DNA of 64,000 nucleotides from Chionis minor (GCA_013398295.1 VZSF01002036.1:562755-626754); one strand, 5' to 3'; positions 36,140-50,102 are shown, counted from the first letter of the stretch. The notes: generated by a model not told the origin, from the sequence alone. Translations and numbers: made by a program.

Positions 36140-39100
36140 AGCACATGAGACTCTCTTCAAAGTCATCTGTCACTGGATACTTCCATCTATACCAGAATTC
36201 AGAAGGCAATGGCAGATTTGGGGAGCTCTCATGAAGCAGCTTTGTTGCCCTCTTATTTTGCCTAACTCCAGACACAGGACCTGAATGTTAAGAAGGCTAA
36301 ACATTTTCCATAGGTGATGAATGAAGACCTCTTTAGAAACATAATTGTAATCTGTCGCTATAGCACGTGTTCCACTCATCAGCCAAGTCTTATCCTACAA
36401 TACTGTTATCTGACTTAAGGGTCCAGTTGTCAAACTGGAAATATCTACTTTACTGGGTGTCACTGGCAGCAGAATTTTATTCTCTTCTTATATATTTGCA
36501 ATTTTAGGTATTATACAATTGCCATGGTAGAGGATAGCAAAAATAACTACTTTCTTCAAACACTGAATGGTGAGCTCTACTAGAACATGGAAATTGTTTT
36601 CTTTTCCTCCCTGTATCCCTATTAAACTTTTTCCAGTAGTCATTCCAATTCCATTTTCTCATAGAGATTTAAAAAAACTTTGCTTATATCCAAGCATATA
36701 ATACGCATTCTGAAATATGTAATGATGCAATTAAAGACAGTGTTTAGAAACATAGATGCATATAAAATAGAGACTAAATTAAGAGGACAGACAAGAAGAG
36801 GGGTAAATAACTCAGTTTCAGAATGGAAATTAAAGTCTTTAGAATGGTTTTCTTTTAGGTGTTTTCTTTAATCTGTTTTTGAGAACCTCAGGACTTGCCT
36901 AAGAAACCTGACTTGGCAGATTATTTCACTCTAATTGTTCTACATGTTTTTCTCATATCTCTGCTTTGTGTGTGTGTGACTGTTTATAGTTTGATGACCT
37001 TTATTCATGTAGAATAATTCACCTCTCAACTCTGTTATTACTTCCAATTGTTTAATTTCTGGATTATCTTTAATATACCAAGATCATAATTTTCTAACCA
37101 AAGTCTGTTACCACATCATTTGTTTTAAGGAAATTGCATTCATTTAGATACAGCAGCAAATCCTTACAGATTCAAAGATCCATTTAGGTTCTGTGAGCGC
37201 TGACCTGAATCTTTATGCAAAATTGCAAATTATCATGCCGAAAGATGTATCTAGTTTCTGTTTTTCTTATAATTTGGCTCCAAACCCATCTTTGGTACTT
37301 CAGAATGTGATTGTCTTCTGGGACAGGAATGACCTCTCCCTCCCCTACATTTACATGACATTGGATATCTTACAGCTATTGTTAGAGGTGTGTACATGTG
37401 ATGTTTCAAGGAGTTCTAGATGACAGCTTAGAGGCATTTGAGATGTGATGTCAAGTATAAGGAACCTCTGTCCAGAGTGACCATTCCTTGGCATGTGCTT
37501 AGAGATCACAAATGCCAAAGAAAGCAAGTCTTACCTATTCCCCTGCATGACATCGCTGCAGAGGAAGGTAGTGGCAGTACAGGTCACGTATAACCAGAAG
37601 AAAATGAGACTGACTGGCACAGCAGAAAGTGTAGAGCAGCCCCTATGTGGAAGGAACGTCCCTAATGATGATTTTACTTCAAGGAGTAGACTGTTCATCG
37701 AGGTTTGATTAAGAACTTTAGAAATTGCAGTGTTTCTTTAATTGAAAGGTATTTTTCCCAACTGGCTCTAAAGTTAGATAAAACAGACTATACAGTAAAA
37801 TACAGAACTGCTGGTGGCTTTCAACAGAGTTTTCATGTGACAGATGGAAAGAGAACTGTGCTGATCTTTGTGAAGCTTTCAAGACAGGCCAGAGGTGGAA
37901 CTGCTTGCAATTAAAGTGCTCTGTACAGCACCTTCTGTCTTTCAGTCCTCCCTCACTAAGCCATAAATAAGACTTATTTTCCAGTATTATGAAAATTTAA
38001 CTATACAGAATAAGGAGAGAGAAATTAAAAATATTAAGGTTCTATTTTATTTTATTTTTCATGTTAAATATAGTTTTCATAAAAGTCATAAGAGTCTGAT
38101 CCTATGCTGGTACAGCACAATATACTGCCTTGAACCACACTTTTTTCTTACAATTTATACCACAATGAACAGCTTGTTTCCATCTAGCTCTGTTAGCTTA
38201 TGGCTTTTTAAGAGCTCCTTTAGTCTAGCCCCTCCATAAATGTGCCCCAGCTTGTTTAAAGAACCACAACACTGTTGCATGAAAAGCTAAGTGGAACGAT
38301 AAAGTGAGGGAGAGTCTTCAAGACTCCTCTCAGAAGCGGTAGAGGTTACAGCCGAGGCTGTGGTATACGAACAGGATACTTGTTCAGGAATAGTAAAACT
38401 TTCCTGACAAGATGGTAGAGGTCCAAGCTAAAAAACAAAGTACAGACTAGAACGTTCCCAAGCTCAGAAACTATCCCAGATTTATGGTGCAGAAATTCTA
38501 GTAGTTACAATAAAATGTTGAACCAGAACTGATTCTCCATTCTTTTGCGGTCTTTACATCAGTGCAATTGAACTGACTATAACAATGTTAATTTTTTATT
38601 TTCACCATTACAAGTCAAGAATTAGCACAGTGGTCTGAAGAATGAGATACCATAGATGAAAATATCTTGATGAGCCACAATGAAAGGAAGCGCATTGTCA
38701 TCAGATCTAGTCAAATAGGTGAGAAATATGTAAGAAAAGTAGATAATTTGTTGAGTTTGAAGACATTTATGAAGCGGTCTAGAGACTGCCATTTGAGATC
38801 AATTTCAAAAGATGGGATTGCCGTAAAGTAAAAAAGTAGAAACAGTGGTTCGTTGCAGTCTAATTTCTCCATACATGCTGCCCCTGTCAAGCATGCCACA
38901 TACGTTGTTTTGCGTCAAGTTATTCTGGAGGTATAAGCCCTGCAGTTTCATTCTTTGCACTTCTGAGTGTGACCTAGTGTATCCATTAAAACCCATTAGT
39001 TTCAGATAATATCAATACCATGTTGTGCTGGGGCTCTACTTTGCATATTCCCTCAAAGATTATTATTAATGGTTAGGTCATTTAATTTGGGGATTCATTT

Positions 39101-40179
39101 TTTTCTTTATGCCAGCTGTCCTAAGTGGCAGTAAATTCAGATTCTCTGTTGGCGATGCATAGTCTGAGAACAGAGTAAGTGCTCTTTTGTAAAGCAGACC
39201 TGGGCAAATAGCATGAAAATAATTCATTATTCCAGAAATCTCAGTCCAAGAACAGTGTTTGATGCTTTGAGAGATTCTGAGACAAAGTTCAGAATCTTAT
39301 TTTGGTGTGAAGATTTCTTACCAATGACCATTGTCTGTAGTCAAAAAACACAGACCACACATAGATGCACAAGAGTCTGTCTTTCCACAGCTGAACATTT
39401 GCATGACTGCTGAAAAGACATCCGTGAAAATTTTCATAACTTGAATGCATTTCCATACAACTTGTTTGTTTATTTTTAAATTGCAGGGTAGATCATGCAG
39501 CACAGGTGGACACTGCAGCAGAGACATAGGAAACACAGCATTCCTAGGAAACACCACAATACAATGCCAAGATTCAGAACTATTTAAGCCTTAAATATTA
39601 TCTTCATTATTATTAAATATTATCCTTATATTTATATTATAAATATAAGCCTACATAAATATTATCCTTAAAATTTTTATGAGAGCCTTGGCTGAACAGG
39701 ACTACAATTATTCTGTTCTGAGTTTAAAAATAAAATAAAATTTCCTCAAATCAACTGTCAGACATTGCTTCCAGCTGGAGCACTCATGATGTGATAAAAT
39801 TAGAATGCTAAGAAAACACACTCAACACAAATGGGATTGATTTAAAAGTCAGACTTCACATTTCAGCATCTCTGATGATATCAGCTGTGCTTCTGGTGTG
39901 TGGTATCTGCACGTGGCAAAGCACGCTTGTCATAGTGGAACTTTGCGCCAAGCAGAAAGCCCTTCTGTGGAGCAGGACAGGCCTAAGGACTTATGCCTAA
40001 AGGTGAGCAAGCCTGGTGTTTCCTTAAGCTCCTTCTGCGTTCTCTGGGTTCACACTAGGCTACTGGACCTTGGGCAAATGTCAATGGTGAAGCTCCAATG
40101 AAGGGAAAAATGAAAGCAGCAGGGAAAACAAACATTGAAATTAAGCCATTAAATTATAACAAATTGATGCCTTCCTTGA
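36140..40179. other. AT-rich stretch with a coding-like block at 37.49-37.91 kb
   Basis: Two successive stop-free frames (37493-37708 and 37705-37914, forward) have a codon pattern more like coding DNA than the surroundings, but no recognisable domain and only weak splice signals. A segment at 39936-40002 has a good donor (AAG|GTGAGC) but a poor acceptor. A short perfect palindrome sits at 39625-39649. No classified transposon. Confidence 0.4.
39625..39649. repeat. Perfect AT palindrome, 12-bp arms
   Basis: CTTATATTTATA, one T, then TATAAATATAAG: perfect inverted repeat with a one-base centre, within an AT-rich patch that also repeats TAAATATTATC three times (about 39592, 39613 and 39656). 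Such cruciform-capable AT palindromes arise often in low-complexity DNA; function is not implied. Confidence 0.8.
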
Positions 40180-40556
40180 GCAAGAGGAGTGCTGATTCTT
40201 CTCCTCGCTGACTCAAGATCGATTATCCCAGTCTTCAAATATGTAAAAGGTTGTTACAAAGAGAAATGTAATAAGCTCTTCTCTATGTAGACTGGGAATA
40301 GGATAAGATGTAATAGTAGAAGATATAAGTAGCAAAGTAGTAAGGAAGAACTAGGTTAGATATGAAAAATAATATCTAACAACACAGTTTGTGATAGATT
40401 ACCCTGGGAAAGAAACTCCTTGGGAGACTGTAAATCCCTCTGCACTGGAGAATCTCACAAACAGGTTGTACAAACAATTGTCAGGAATTACTTGATACAG
40501 GCGATCCTGCCCTCAGCAGGAAGCTGGACTAGTCAAGCTCTTAAATACCCTCAAAC
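40180..40556 (+). mobile_element. Ancient CR1-like LINE remnant
   Basis: Strongly diverged but in the order of a CR1 3' region: a segment like TTCAAATATGTAAAAGGTTG, then AGGTTAGATATGAAAAATAA (compare the CR1 phrase GGTTAGATATTAGGAAAAA), then AATCTCACAAACAGGTTGTA CAAACAATTGTCAGG, a GATCCTGCCCTCAGCAGGAA segment and CTGGACTAGTCAAGCTCTTA. This layout matches older CR1 subfamilies shared with turtles and crocodilians better than the modern avian ones. The terminal octamers are gone. Confidence 0.6.
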
Positions 40557-41852
40557 CGTGCTTTTGTGAATAACATATGGAAACAGGGACAAACAAAAAT
40601 ATTTACCTAACATCTGCTAGTCTAGTATAAAGGATAAGACAAATAGGGCAAGTTTTTCAAAATATTTTTTCTCCTAGTAGAAACATTTAAACAGCTGGAA
40701 CTTGGTAGAACGTGGCACACAGAGCAACGAACCTTCTGCAAATCCAGTGCTAATTTATTGGTTATGAGACCTTGAAAAATATGATTACAAGAGACTCTGT
40801 TCCAATGCAGTGAGGGTGATTAGATTTCCAGCACTAATACCTACCAACATGAAGCATAAGCCTAGCAGGATCTTAGCACTGCTTATAAGGGTAAGTAACA
40901 TAAGTGATTTTAATTTCATCGAGTATGATTCTCAGCAATGTGTCTTAAATAATTTCAGGGCAAATCTCTGGGGTTTCATGGTTTGCAGTGAGTCACTGTC
41001 ATGTCAGTGGATGAACAGATCAAAAATTATCGCCTTCCACAAACAAACAAGTTGAATACAATAAAAAATAACACTGAACCCCAAAAGAAGATAAATTCAT
41101 ACTCAATACTGGGCAGACAGGGACACAGCTGGCACAAGAAAAAAAGAGTACAAAAGTTCAGCCAGATATTTAAAAGAATAAGGTATATTTCTTATAGTAT
41201 GCCAGTAGGGTAGGATACTGGAGATTTAGTGTCATGGGGCAGCTCTAAAAAGTGCTTCTCTGAGTCTACATATATTTGAAGTTTCTCTGTCCTGGGCTTT
41301 TGCCATAATTATTTGCTCATTAAGAAATAAAACTCCTAATAAGACTAAAGGAATAACCAAACCCCTTTATTTGAGTGCTTGTAAAAATGTTTGACAACTG
41401 GCAAGTGCAATATTAAGAATGAAATCCGGTCTTAAAGAGGTGTCCAGGGCAATGAGGCCATGTTACATGGTTAGGAACTATTATGCAACTTTTAGGGTAT
41501 AGCACTATTAAAACTGTCAGACTTCAGCGTGACTGGCATTTAAACGTGACTTCTTAAATCCTTGTTCTCAAGTTCACTTTTCACCTGATATCAATGTTCC
41601 TCATAACAAGAAAACTTGCCTCCAGGTAACAGACATTGCACGCAGTGAGAAGGAACTAGTTTGTACACTATGGTCTTCAGCCCTCCTGGAGCCCATCTTT
41701 GATTCTGTCTCAGTAAGAAATGGGACAGAGGCTCATTCAGTTCCTTGTCTGGAAATCAAAGATTCTTGTACAATAACTTGTTCTGAAACCTGAAATACCA
41801 ATGAGCACCCTTAGCTAAGTAAGACAGTCCTCGCCAGGCATATTAATGGAAT
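40557..41852. other. AT-rich non-coding stretch
   Basis: No recognised repeat. A segment at 40811-40890 ends in a good donor (AAGG|GTAAGT) but its acceptor has almost no polypyrimidine tract, so I do not call it as an exon. Confidence 0.5.
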
Positions 41853-42567
41853 GAGAGAATCATAGAATGGTTTGGGTTGGAAGGGACCTTAAAGATCATC
41901 TAGTTCCAACCCCACTGTCCTGGGGGTTACTCAGAGCCCCATCCAACCTGGTCCTGAACACTTCCAGGGATGGGGCATCCACAGCTTCTCTGGGCAACCT
42001 GGGCCAGGGTCTCACCATCCTCACAGCAAAGAATTTATTCCTAATAGCTAACCTAAATCTAGCTTCTTTCAGTTTAAAAACGTTACCCCTCATCCTACCA
42101 CTATACTCCCTGATAGAGTCCCTCACCAGCTTTCCTGTAGGCTCCCTTTATGTACTGGAAGGCCGCTATAAGGTCTCCCCAGAGCCTTCTCTTCTCCAGG
42201 CTGAACAACCCCAACTCTATCAGTCTGTCTTCACGGGAGAGGGGCTCCAGCCCTCTGGTCATCTTTGTGGCCCTCCTCTGAACTCACTTCAATAAGTCCG
42301 TGTCCTTCTTAGGTTGGGGGCTCCAGAGCTGGATGCAGTACTTGAGGCGGGCTCTCACGAGAGCAGAGTAGAGGGGCAGAATCCCCTCCCTCACCCTGCT
42401 GGCCACCCTTCTTTTGATGCAGCCCAGGATGTGGTTGGCTTTTCATTGCCTGCTCATGCTGAGCTTCTCATCAACCAACACCCCTAAGTCCTTCTCCTCA
42501 GGGCTGCTCTCAACCCATTCTCTGCCCATCTTGTATTTGTGCTTGGAATTGCCCCAACCCACATGGA
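41853..42567 (-). mobile_element. CR1 LINE, reverse orientation, 3' fragment
   Basis: It begins on the plus strand with GAGAATCATAGAATGGTTTG, the reverse complement of the CR1 3' terminus, and runs back into ORF2. On the minus strand peptides such as [15 protein letters not shown], typical of the CR1 reverse-transcriptase C-terminal region, are readable near 42443-42520. Length is about 715 bases, with moderate divergence. No long intact frame remains. This is the first of the reverse-oriented copies. Confidence 0.95.
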
Positions 42568-43549
42568 AGAATATTCTGAAATATTTTTTAGTCATCCAGT
42601 CTAGCTTTCCTTGGTGCATCACACACACATAAAAGAAAGGCAGGTACCTAATTCAGCACATTTTAAAATAGAAATTAGAAGTAAATATAGGGAAAAAAAA
42701 GAGTTGTCACATGAAGTGTATGTGTTTGGCAACCAGCCTTTCACGTGGGTTTCATATTGATGTATTTGATTTTGGTTTATTTCCTAGTTATTTTCAAGGT
42801 TCTTCTCCCAGTACAAGATCTTTTGGATAAATCCAACTAGTAACTTTGCACATTTTATTCCTTATAAAGAGAGGAATTTTCAGCCTGAAAAAATTACCAT
42901 GTGCACTAGTCAGTAAAGTTAATCTTTTTATAGATGATTTAATGTATTTATGAAATATATCTTATTAAGAGGTTTCTGCTGACTAAACAGAAGCCCAAAA
43001 TCTTGTTAAAAACCGCTTCATGGCACTTAAAAGCAAGTTCCATATTAACGTTACTGCACTGGATTATTATCACGCAAGTGCACTGAGTGATTTGTACTTT
43101 AAAAATTAATTTTGTTCAAACTCTGAATGTACATGCATGATGATCTGAGATGCATATATTTTGGTGAGATTTTTCTAAGAATTTTCTTACAGGGATTTTG
43201 TCTCATGAAGGAAGTTGTAATGCCTTAGACCCCAAATTATAAGGTTCATGTACTTTAGAAAAAAATATGTATTAATAGACGATCACACAGAATTTTAAAT
43301 CTCTTAAGCAGTTTTCTCCGTGAGCTTAAAGAGAGCAACAGATTTTTGAGCATTTTGACAAGAAAACCCACTATCCTGAAAGAGAGGAACAGATTTGTTT
43401 GAATATATACAACCCATAAAAAATGAAACCTGCTTAGAGTTTAATTTCTTTTTCCCCCCAAAGACTTTGACAGAGTCAAAAAAGAAACAGACTTTCAAAT
43501 GTTAGGAAAAAAAATTGAGAGCAACAGTTTTCTTTTTTATGTTTAAATA

Positions 43550-43621
43550 CTTCAGATACAACCACCAGGAAACAGATTTTGTTAGCTTCAGATACAACCA
43601 CCAGGAAACAGATTTTGTTAG
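43550..43621 (+). repeat. Exact 36-bp tandem duplication
   Basis: Two identical 36-base units (CTTCAGATACAACCACCAGG ...), 43550-43585 and 43586-43621, followed by the start of a third (CTT). Because 36 is a multiple of three, a local open frame simply repeats 12 residues; this is a consequence of unit length, not evidence for coding. The identity implies recent origin or ongoing length change. Confidence 0.95.
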
Positions 43622-46600
43622 CTTAAAAAGAGAAGCTGGAAAGGTTTGTTTTCTCTCTCACAGAGATACACAAATAGACACCAACAATCAAAAGAGCCAG
43701 CCTTTGCATTTAATTTTTTAAGTTCCCTGACCAAATTCTTTTATTTCTTAATTCTGCCACAACTAAATCCTCCCTGACCTTCTGAAGTAGAAAGTGACAC
43801 TGGATCTGGACTGAGCTGACATCTTCCAGAGCTGGAGGCACAATATCATTCTCTGTCTTGTGCAGCCTCTTTTTTAACTGCTCGGTACCCACAATTCCAG
43901 CCACAAAACCAGGAATAGCTACTGTAATATGAAAGCCTCATTGTGTCTCCACCATACAACCTTGACTAAAGACACTCAGAAACCAGCTATCTCTGCAATT
44001 TGCCAGTGAAGTGATTCTGTATCTGTATCTTTCTTCTGAAAATACCCTGTGCTCCCCACTGTGTGCAGGCAACTCCAAAAACTTCAGAAGGGGACTAGGC
44101 TAGGGGTCTACTTTCTTTAACAATTATTTTAGAAAATGCTGCACTCAATCCATGGGGCAAAGTAAACTTCAGTCCTCTCTGGCCAATGGGGGACAATTCA
44201 CTGTCTGTGAGTTTATTCTTATTCATATAGTTTTCTGGTGCACTTATACAAGAGCCAGGCATTTTAAGAACTTAAGGTAGGTTACCCTGTTTTAGCTGTT
44301 GGCAAAGCACTCAAACACAGTAGGTTTGAAAGCACAACCCACTCAAGCATGCTATTATTAGAACCAGGTGGGAAATAATTTTTGCAATTTGGGGACACTT
44401 TTGAAATTAAAAAAAGAAAAACTCTTTCCACTATAAATTGGAACAAAAATTCAAAATCTCCACAAAAGCTGCAAATGGTAAATCACTGTAAATCAGTGGA
44501 AATATTTTAGCTACTTTTGATCTGCTTTGGTTTAACCTTAAGCTTTTGATTTACATACTCTTTACTGTAATTCATTAAAAGTTTGAGATGAAAAGTCATT
44601 CTGGAACAATAGATATAACTCTCAATATAGAAAATATTGAAATAAGAAACTTTCTAGTTGATAATTTAGCAAAATTTACCTCATCCCAATTGAAGAAAAT
44701 TTCTATTCCCATTAATTATTCTTTTTCTATAGAAAACTTTTGCATCTGTCAATTCTATCCAGCTCTAGTCATATTCTGTTGAGGATGGAATGCCAAAAAA
44801 TCACTGAAGTGATCAAGTTGGGAAAAAGGATTCAGAATATGCAGATGTGGTAGAAAACACAATGGTAGAGAAAGGCTTTGGTGAAGCCATTGTCCTTACG
44901 ATAATAATTAATAATAATTATTCCTAATGATAAACAAATATATTGGTGAAGAGCTTCTACATTTCTTGAAAGCATCAGACTCATAAAGTTCTCAAGTTCT
45001 CATTTCTTTTTTCTTTTAACATTCATATGCTTGCTCATAGAAATCAGTCACGAGATGATATGCTCCCAACATGGTGTAAATTTGGTTTTAGAAATAGCGA
45101 CAGCAGAATCTTCAGTATTTCAGACTCATATTGCTTCATAAACCACTGAACATAAAGGTTGAAACTGTATAGGTCCATGTGCCTACCTTTCAGTTACAAA
45201 AATAATCACAATATATCAAAAACCTTATGAGAGGCTGTGGAAAGAAATGTCACCTTTGACACGTGTCTATAAGTGCATGAATATGAAGGAGAATTTCAGT
45301 TCAGCATATCAGATGTCTCATTAATTCCGTACTGCTGGGGAGTATGCACAGGAGCTTTCCCCATAACCACCATTTTCTGTGCTAGGAAGCTTGACAAAAA
45401 TGAGTAAAGAACTATATAAATAAAGCAACTTCCATCAAAAAGCAAATTCTGAAAGTTGTCTAAAAAAACTCAATGTGGCTGTCTATATGCATTTCATTAT
45501 TATTTGTTTGGCTGCACAATATCATATGCTGAATACAAGGTCAAATTCACCTGTGACATAGGAGGAAAAACTTGACTGAGATCAATAGATTATGATCATC
45601 TAGGCTAGTGGTAAAACTACACTCCCAGTTCATGCACTTTCCTAATATAGGAAAGACACAGATACTGTAAAAATCAGGATTTGTAGCTCCTCCAGTTTTA
45701 ATGTTGTTCCTCTTTCAGATACTCCACAAATATTTATGACATGTATATTTAACAATAGTATATTTAGCCAGGCAATGAAGTTCCACTGCCAAGACAGGAT
45801 GGCCTTATGGCAGAAATGGTAACATGTTTTCAAGTGTGGTGGTGTGGGTTTTTTTACTTCCATGATGAACCTTGTTTACATTTTTCTAGTTCTTAGTAAC
45901 ACCACTATAAAAGCAGCAGAGCAGGATACTTTAACTCAGCTTTCAGTGGAACCAGGATCTAATAGGCGTGTGCTTCAGTATTGAATTGATTTCTGCCCCA
46001 GGGATATGGTTATGATGTAAAGAATAGAGTTAGATCAAACAGGTTGGAATTAAGAGCATAATTACCCCCACAAATGCAAAGGTAGGTATTCACTAAACCA
46101 GCTAAACTTAAACATGCTGTCTGATTTTTAGTACTATTTCTTTTCTTTCATCTTGAGGAAAGGAAGACAGAAAGGTTTAGTGTAGTATCAGGGTAAGAAA
46201 GCTGGCTTTTAAAAGTCATTTGCTGAACATTGTGCCATCAGACATTTCTAAGATGACAAAAGGTTTCACAACAGCAGATGATAAATAACAGAGTAGATGT
46301 TCTTCAGCGTATTTGAAAAACTGACTGCTGTAAATATGTCTAAAAAAAAATAAATCTGATATGCCATAAGAAATATCACCATTTCTGTACTTACATCTTA
46401 AAATATTTTCTAGGCAGCCACCTCAGTGTTTTGGAAAGTCTACATCTTTTTAAGCAACAAAGGATTCTGGTTTTTTAATGCAGTAACTCTAATGTGGTTC
46501 TTTACTGTTATTCTGCTAACATCCTGATTTTTCTACTCTGCAATAATCAATCATTCTCTGCTAGATAGAAACGTGCTGTTTCTTGCATTTTATTTTTAAC

Positions 46601-47491
46601 AGCATGTTTCATAATAGATCACATTCAATTCCATTTGTGAGCTCCCCAAAGCCTAAAATAGCTGCAAAAGATGGACAGTTTCTGGGTAAGAAAAATACTT
46701 TGGCTGAGCATGTTTACAACTTGGAAATATTTAATCCTTAATAAAATAAAGACTAACTGCTGTGATACTGATAATTAGAGCTCAGAAACACTGAGGCTGC
46801 CTACAGAATACTGGATTATAGGTACAGAAGTTCTGTCTATTTTTTTGATAAATCTTACTCAGTTCTCTGAATGCTGATTTGAACCAGGAGGCTAGGACTG
46901 AAAGCATGAAAAGCTATTTTTAGCTCTCATTCCCTGAGTGAGGATCAAAGCACAGGCTACACAGACCACAGTAAATGGGGCTTATAAAAATTAGGAAGGG
47001 GGTAGTCATAAAAGCCAGAAGTACATATCTAGCATGGAAACCTCTGCTCAGTAGACATATGGCTCTTAAATTGTCCTAAGTAGCTTAGATGGCTACTGCA
47101 ATAATCCTAAATTACATTAAATGTATTGTGCGAATAAGCAAAGAGGATATAATACTATTTGAGATTGCTGAAAGTTCAACAACAGGACAGGCCATATTCA
47201 TATTTTACATGTGTTTAATAATACCACAGAGATCATCCAATATACCTTGACTATCTAGGACTCAATAACCCCTTGATTTGTGTGGTCATCCTGTATTTCA
47301 GTATATTTCATGACAAAATACAGAGGCAAAGAAACAACTAACTAGTGGAACTTTAGAGTCAGTTTCGAGTCTCCATATTTGGACACATAAATCAGGTTCA
47401 GGTTTTCAAAAAGGCCCATTCTGTCTGGGAGCTGAATACTTTTGAATTCTGATCCCTTAATCTGGTGCTAAAAGTGAGCTGAGCTGAGTTT

Positions 47492-47517
47492 TATTGATAG
47501 GTTATGACCTATCAATA
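47492..47517. repeat. Inverted repeat, 11-bp arms, 4-base loop
   Basis: TATTGATAGGT, loop TATG, ACCTATCAATA: perfect arms. Just upstream is a GAGCT pentamer repeat (47476-47488). No U-rich tail or neighbouring gene suggests a function. Confidence 0.85.
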
Positions 47518-49942
47518 TTATTATTCAATCAATTATTAGGCATTAAATTGAAAAAGAAAAATGACAGTATATGTGGAAAATAACACGTAAGTACTGGTAG
47601 TCTAAAGGTCCAAAGTGTCCAAAGTAATGTGTCCTTCCACTAGAGCATATTACAATTAAATAAAAGGTGGTTAATTATATAGAAATGCTATTGACCCAGA
47701 ATAGTAGTTATTTGGAATAATAAGAGAAGGATGACAACTTCAATCCTCTCTTAGAATTACAGAATGTGATTGTACCCTGTACAAACTTTTTAAAAAATAA
47801 AATAAGCATATGTCTGATAGAAGCAGGTAGAGTTTTGAGAATCCCTGCTGCAGCCTCACCAGATAAAAAAAATAAAATTTGCACTGTGTCTAGGATTAAA
47901 CAGAAAAAAAAAAGTTATTATTTTAAATATACTTGCAATGGGTAATTAGATACTAATTTTTTAACTTTCTAAAGGATGCTTGATAGCGATTGCCTCTAGT
48001 TTCATTGGCTAGTCCATAGCTATCCTTTTGGATTTGTGTAACAGAGTCTGTGAGGTATATTTGAAAATTCCATTTCCCAAATTTATGGTCATGGAGGTGA
48101 ATTTTCTGTACATGTTCAGCATTCACAGTATAAAAATGCTTTATTTCTACTTTTCAACTTTTTTTTAAAAGTGATGAGGAAAGAAGAGAAAGGCAAGGAA
48201 AACTTAAAGTACACGTTCCTGACTTAATTATTTCTTTCATGTTTTACTAATCCAGCTCTAAAATCTGTATTTGGGGATATATTTTCTGACTGCTTAACAC
48301 CTCTGCCATGCTTTTCTGCTTGGTAGACTGATCAGATATTTTACAAAAGTACTTTAGCAGAGTAAGGCAAATTATTTTCCCCAGAGCTGTCTGCTGGACT
48401 TGTCAATGGCAAAGTGTCATGTTGTTTGCAATTATTTCTATGTGATCATAACAGCTCTAAAGCATTTAGCAAGCCACTGTCTTCATTTACCAGTGAAGCA
48501 TTTAATGGAAAGTTTTAGATGCCTATGTTTGGTAGAGGTTTTGGGCATTTACAGCAATTTTACAAGTGCTTCCATGTTTTTTATGTGACTTTACAGATCT
48601 AGAAAATGGTCATGGAAAAATCAGATTTGAGCATTTTAATGAAACAGAAAAACTAGACTTTACGTTTCCCTCTGACAAAAAGAAAAAACAAGGTCCATCT
48701 CTCCTTGTTTTACACATGTGAGATGACATAAATTGTATATATCAAACCAGGAGAAGCTGACAGAACACAGAGTGGGTTTATGTATACTATATGTGAGTTG
48801 TGGGATATAATAGCAGCCAAAAGCTCAGTGTATTCTGAAAACCTGAATACCTAAGTTAGAGGTTATTGAAACAAATCTGAGTGAAGACTACTACATAATT
48901 CTTTCTACTGTGATAACAAGGGACGTTGAAGCTTTTCTGGAAAGGACCTAGAACATTATCTGCTACCTTTTGCCCCACTGACCAGTGATGCATGTGAAAT
49001 TACGCAGTCAAGATGCGATCTGGTTGGAAGCTCCTACATTGTGTTTCACTGGTTTCAAATACATTGCGCTTCTGCAGGAGCACATAACATGTCCATTTGA
49101 AAGTCAAGTCGACGTACATTTGATTGAGTATGAATGTGTCCTTACTTCCTTGTGGGAAAACACACTGGCCTCTTTTGAGAGGCACCCAACTCACAACTAC
49201 TAATTCCAATATTTTGACAATAGCGGCCATACAGACCACATGGCCTTCCCATACTGAATCTGTAATTATTTTTTTTTACATTTCCATGAATCCATAATAT
49301 CTATTTCAGGACTTCTCTTAGGCTTGCTTCAGATAATCTAATGAACTCTTATTTTGATATTTTGCTGACTTTTTCTTTCCAGTGACCATAGTTAAGCTCC
49401 TTCTAAGTTTACAAAGTGATATAAAACACAAGGGAGCTTTTCTATCATTTAAAAATTTCCCTTTACATTTATGTGGGCATAATATAGATGTTATGTATAA
49501 ATAATATGCATATAATATAAATTTAACACATGACATTTTATAGGTTACGTAAGCATTGCAGCATTGCTGGAGGGAGGAAATAAAATACTGTCATTTAACC
49601 TGTTTTGCTTTTTAATTGATAACCTTGTCCATTGGGAATTAATTCAATGGAGCTGCTTCTGTAAGGAATCCAGGACTCCACATAACTACAGGATTGCAGA
49701 CCTCTATTCCAGTCAGTTCTCTCTAGCTTCCTGGTGTTACCCTGTGTGATAGGTGTTAACATATCAATAGTTTAAGATCTAAAAAAATCTTTGTACTGAC
49801 TTCCCCATTCTGGACCATCTGCTGTCCTCAAATCACATATGCAGTTTACTTTTTTCTCCAGCTCTACATTTGTTTCCACAGTCAACTTGGGCACCAAATT
49901 CAGATGCAAGTGATAGGATATAGGCACCTCAGTATTTGAATG

Positions 49943-50102
49943 ATAGAATCATAGAATAGTTTAGGTTGGAAGGGATGTTGAAGATCATCGAGTTCTAGAC
50001 CTGGTTGCTCAAAGTCCCATCCAACCTGGCCTTGGAACACTTCCAGGGATGGGGCCTCCACAACTTCCATGGGCAACCTGTTCTAGTGCCTTACCACCCT
50101 CA
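49943..50102 (-). mobile_element. CR1 LINE, short 3' tail fragment
   Basis: GATAGAATCATAGAATAGTT marks the CR1 3' end in reverse orientation; the match continues through CATCCAACCTGGCCTTGGAA and CACTTCCAGGGATGGGG to about 50102. Only about 160 bases are present. Its inner part is copied again at 50263-50352 by the assembly duplication described separately. Confidence 0.93.

Larger units (their letters stand above)
42568..49942. other. AT-rich non-coding stretch
   Basis: No classified transposon seen. It contains the 36-bp tandem duplication at 43550-43621, an ATAATTA-rich patch at about 44900-44922 and an 11-bp-arm inverted repeat at 47492-47517. No exon-like segment stands out. Confidence 0.5.
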
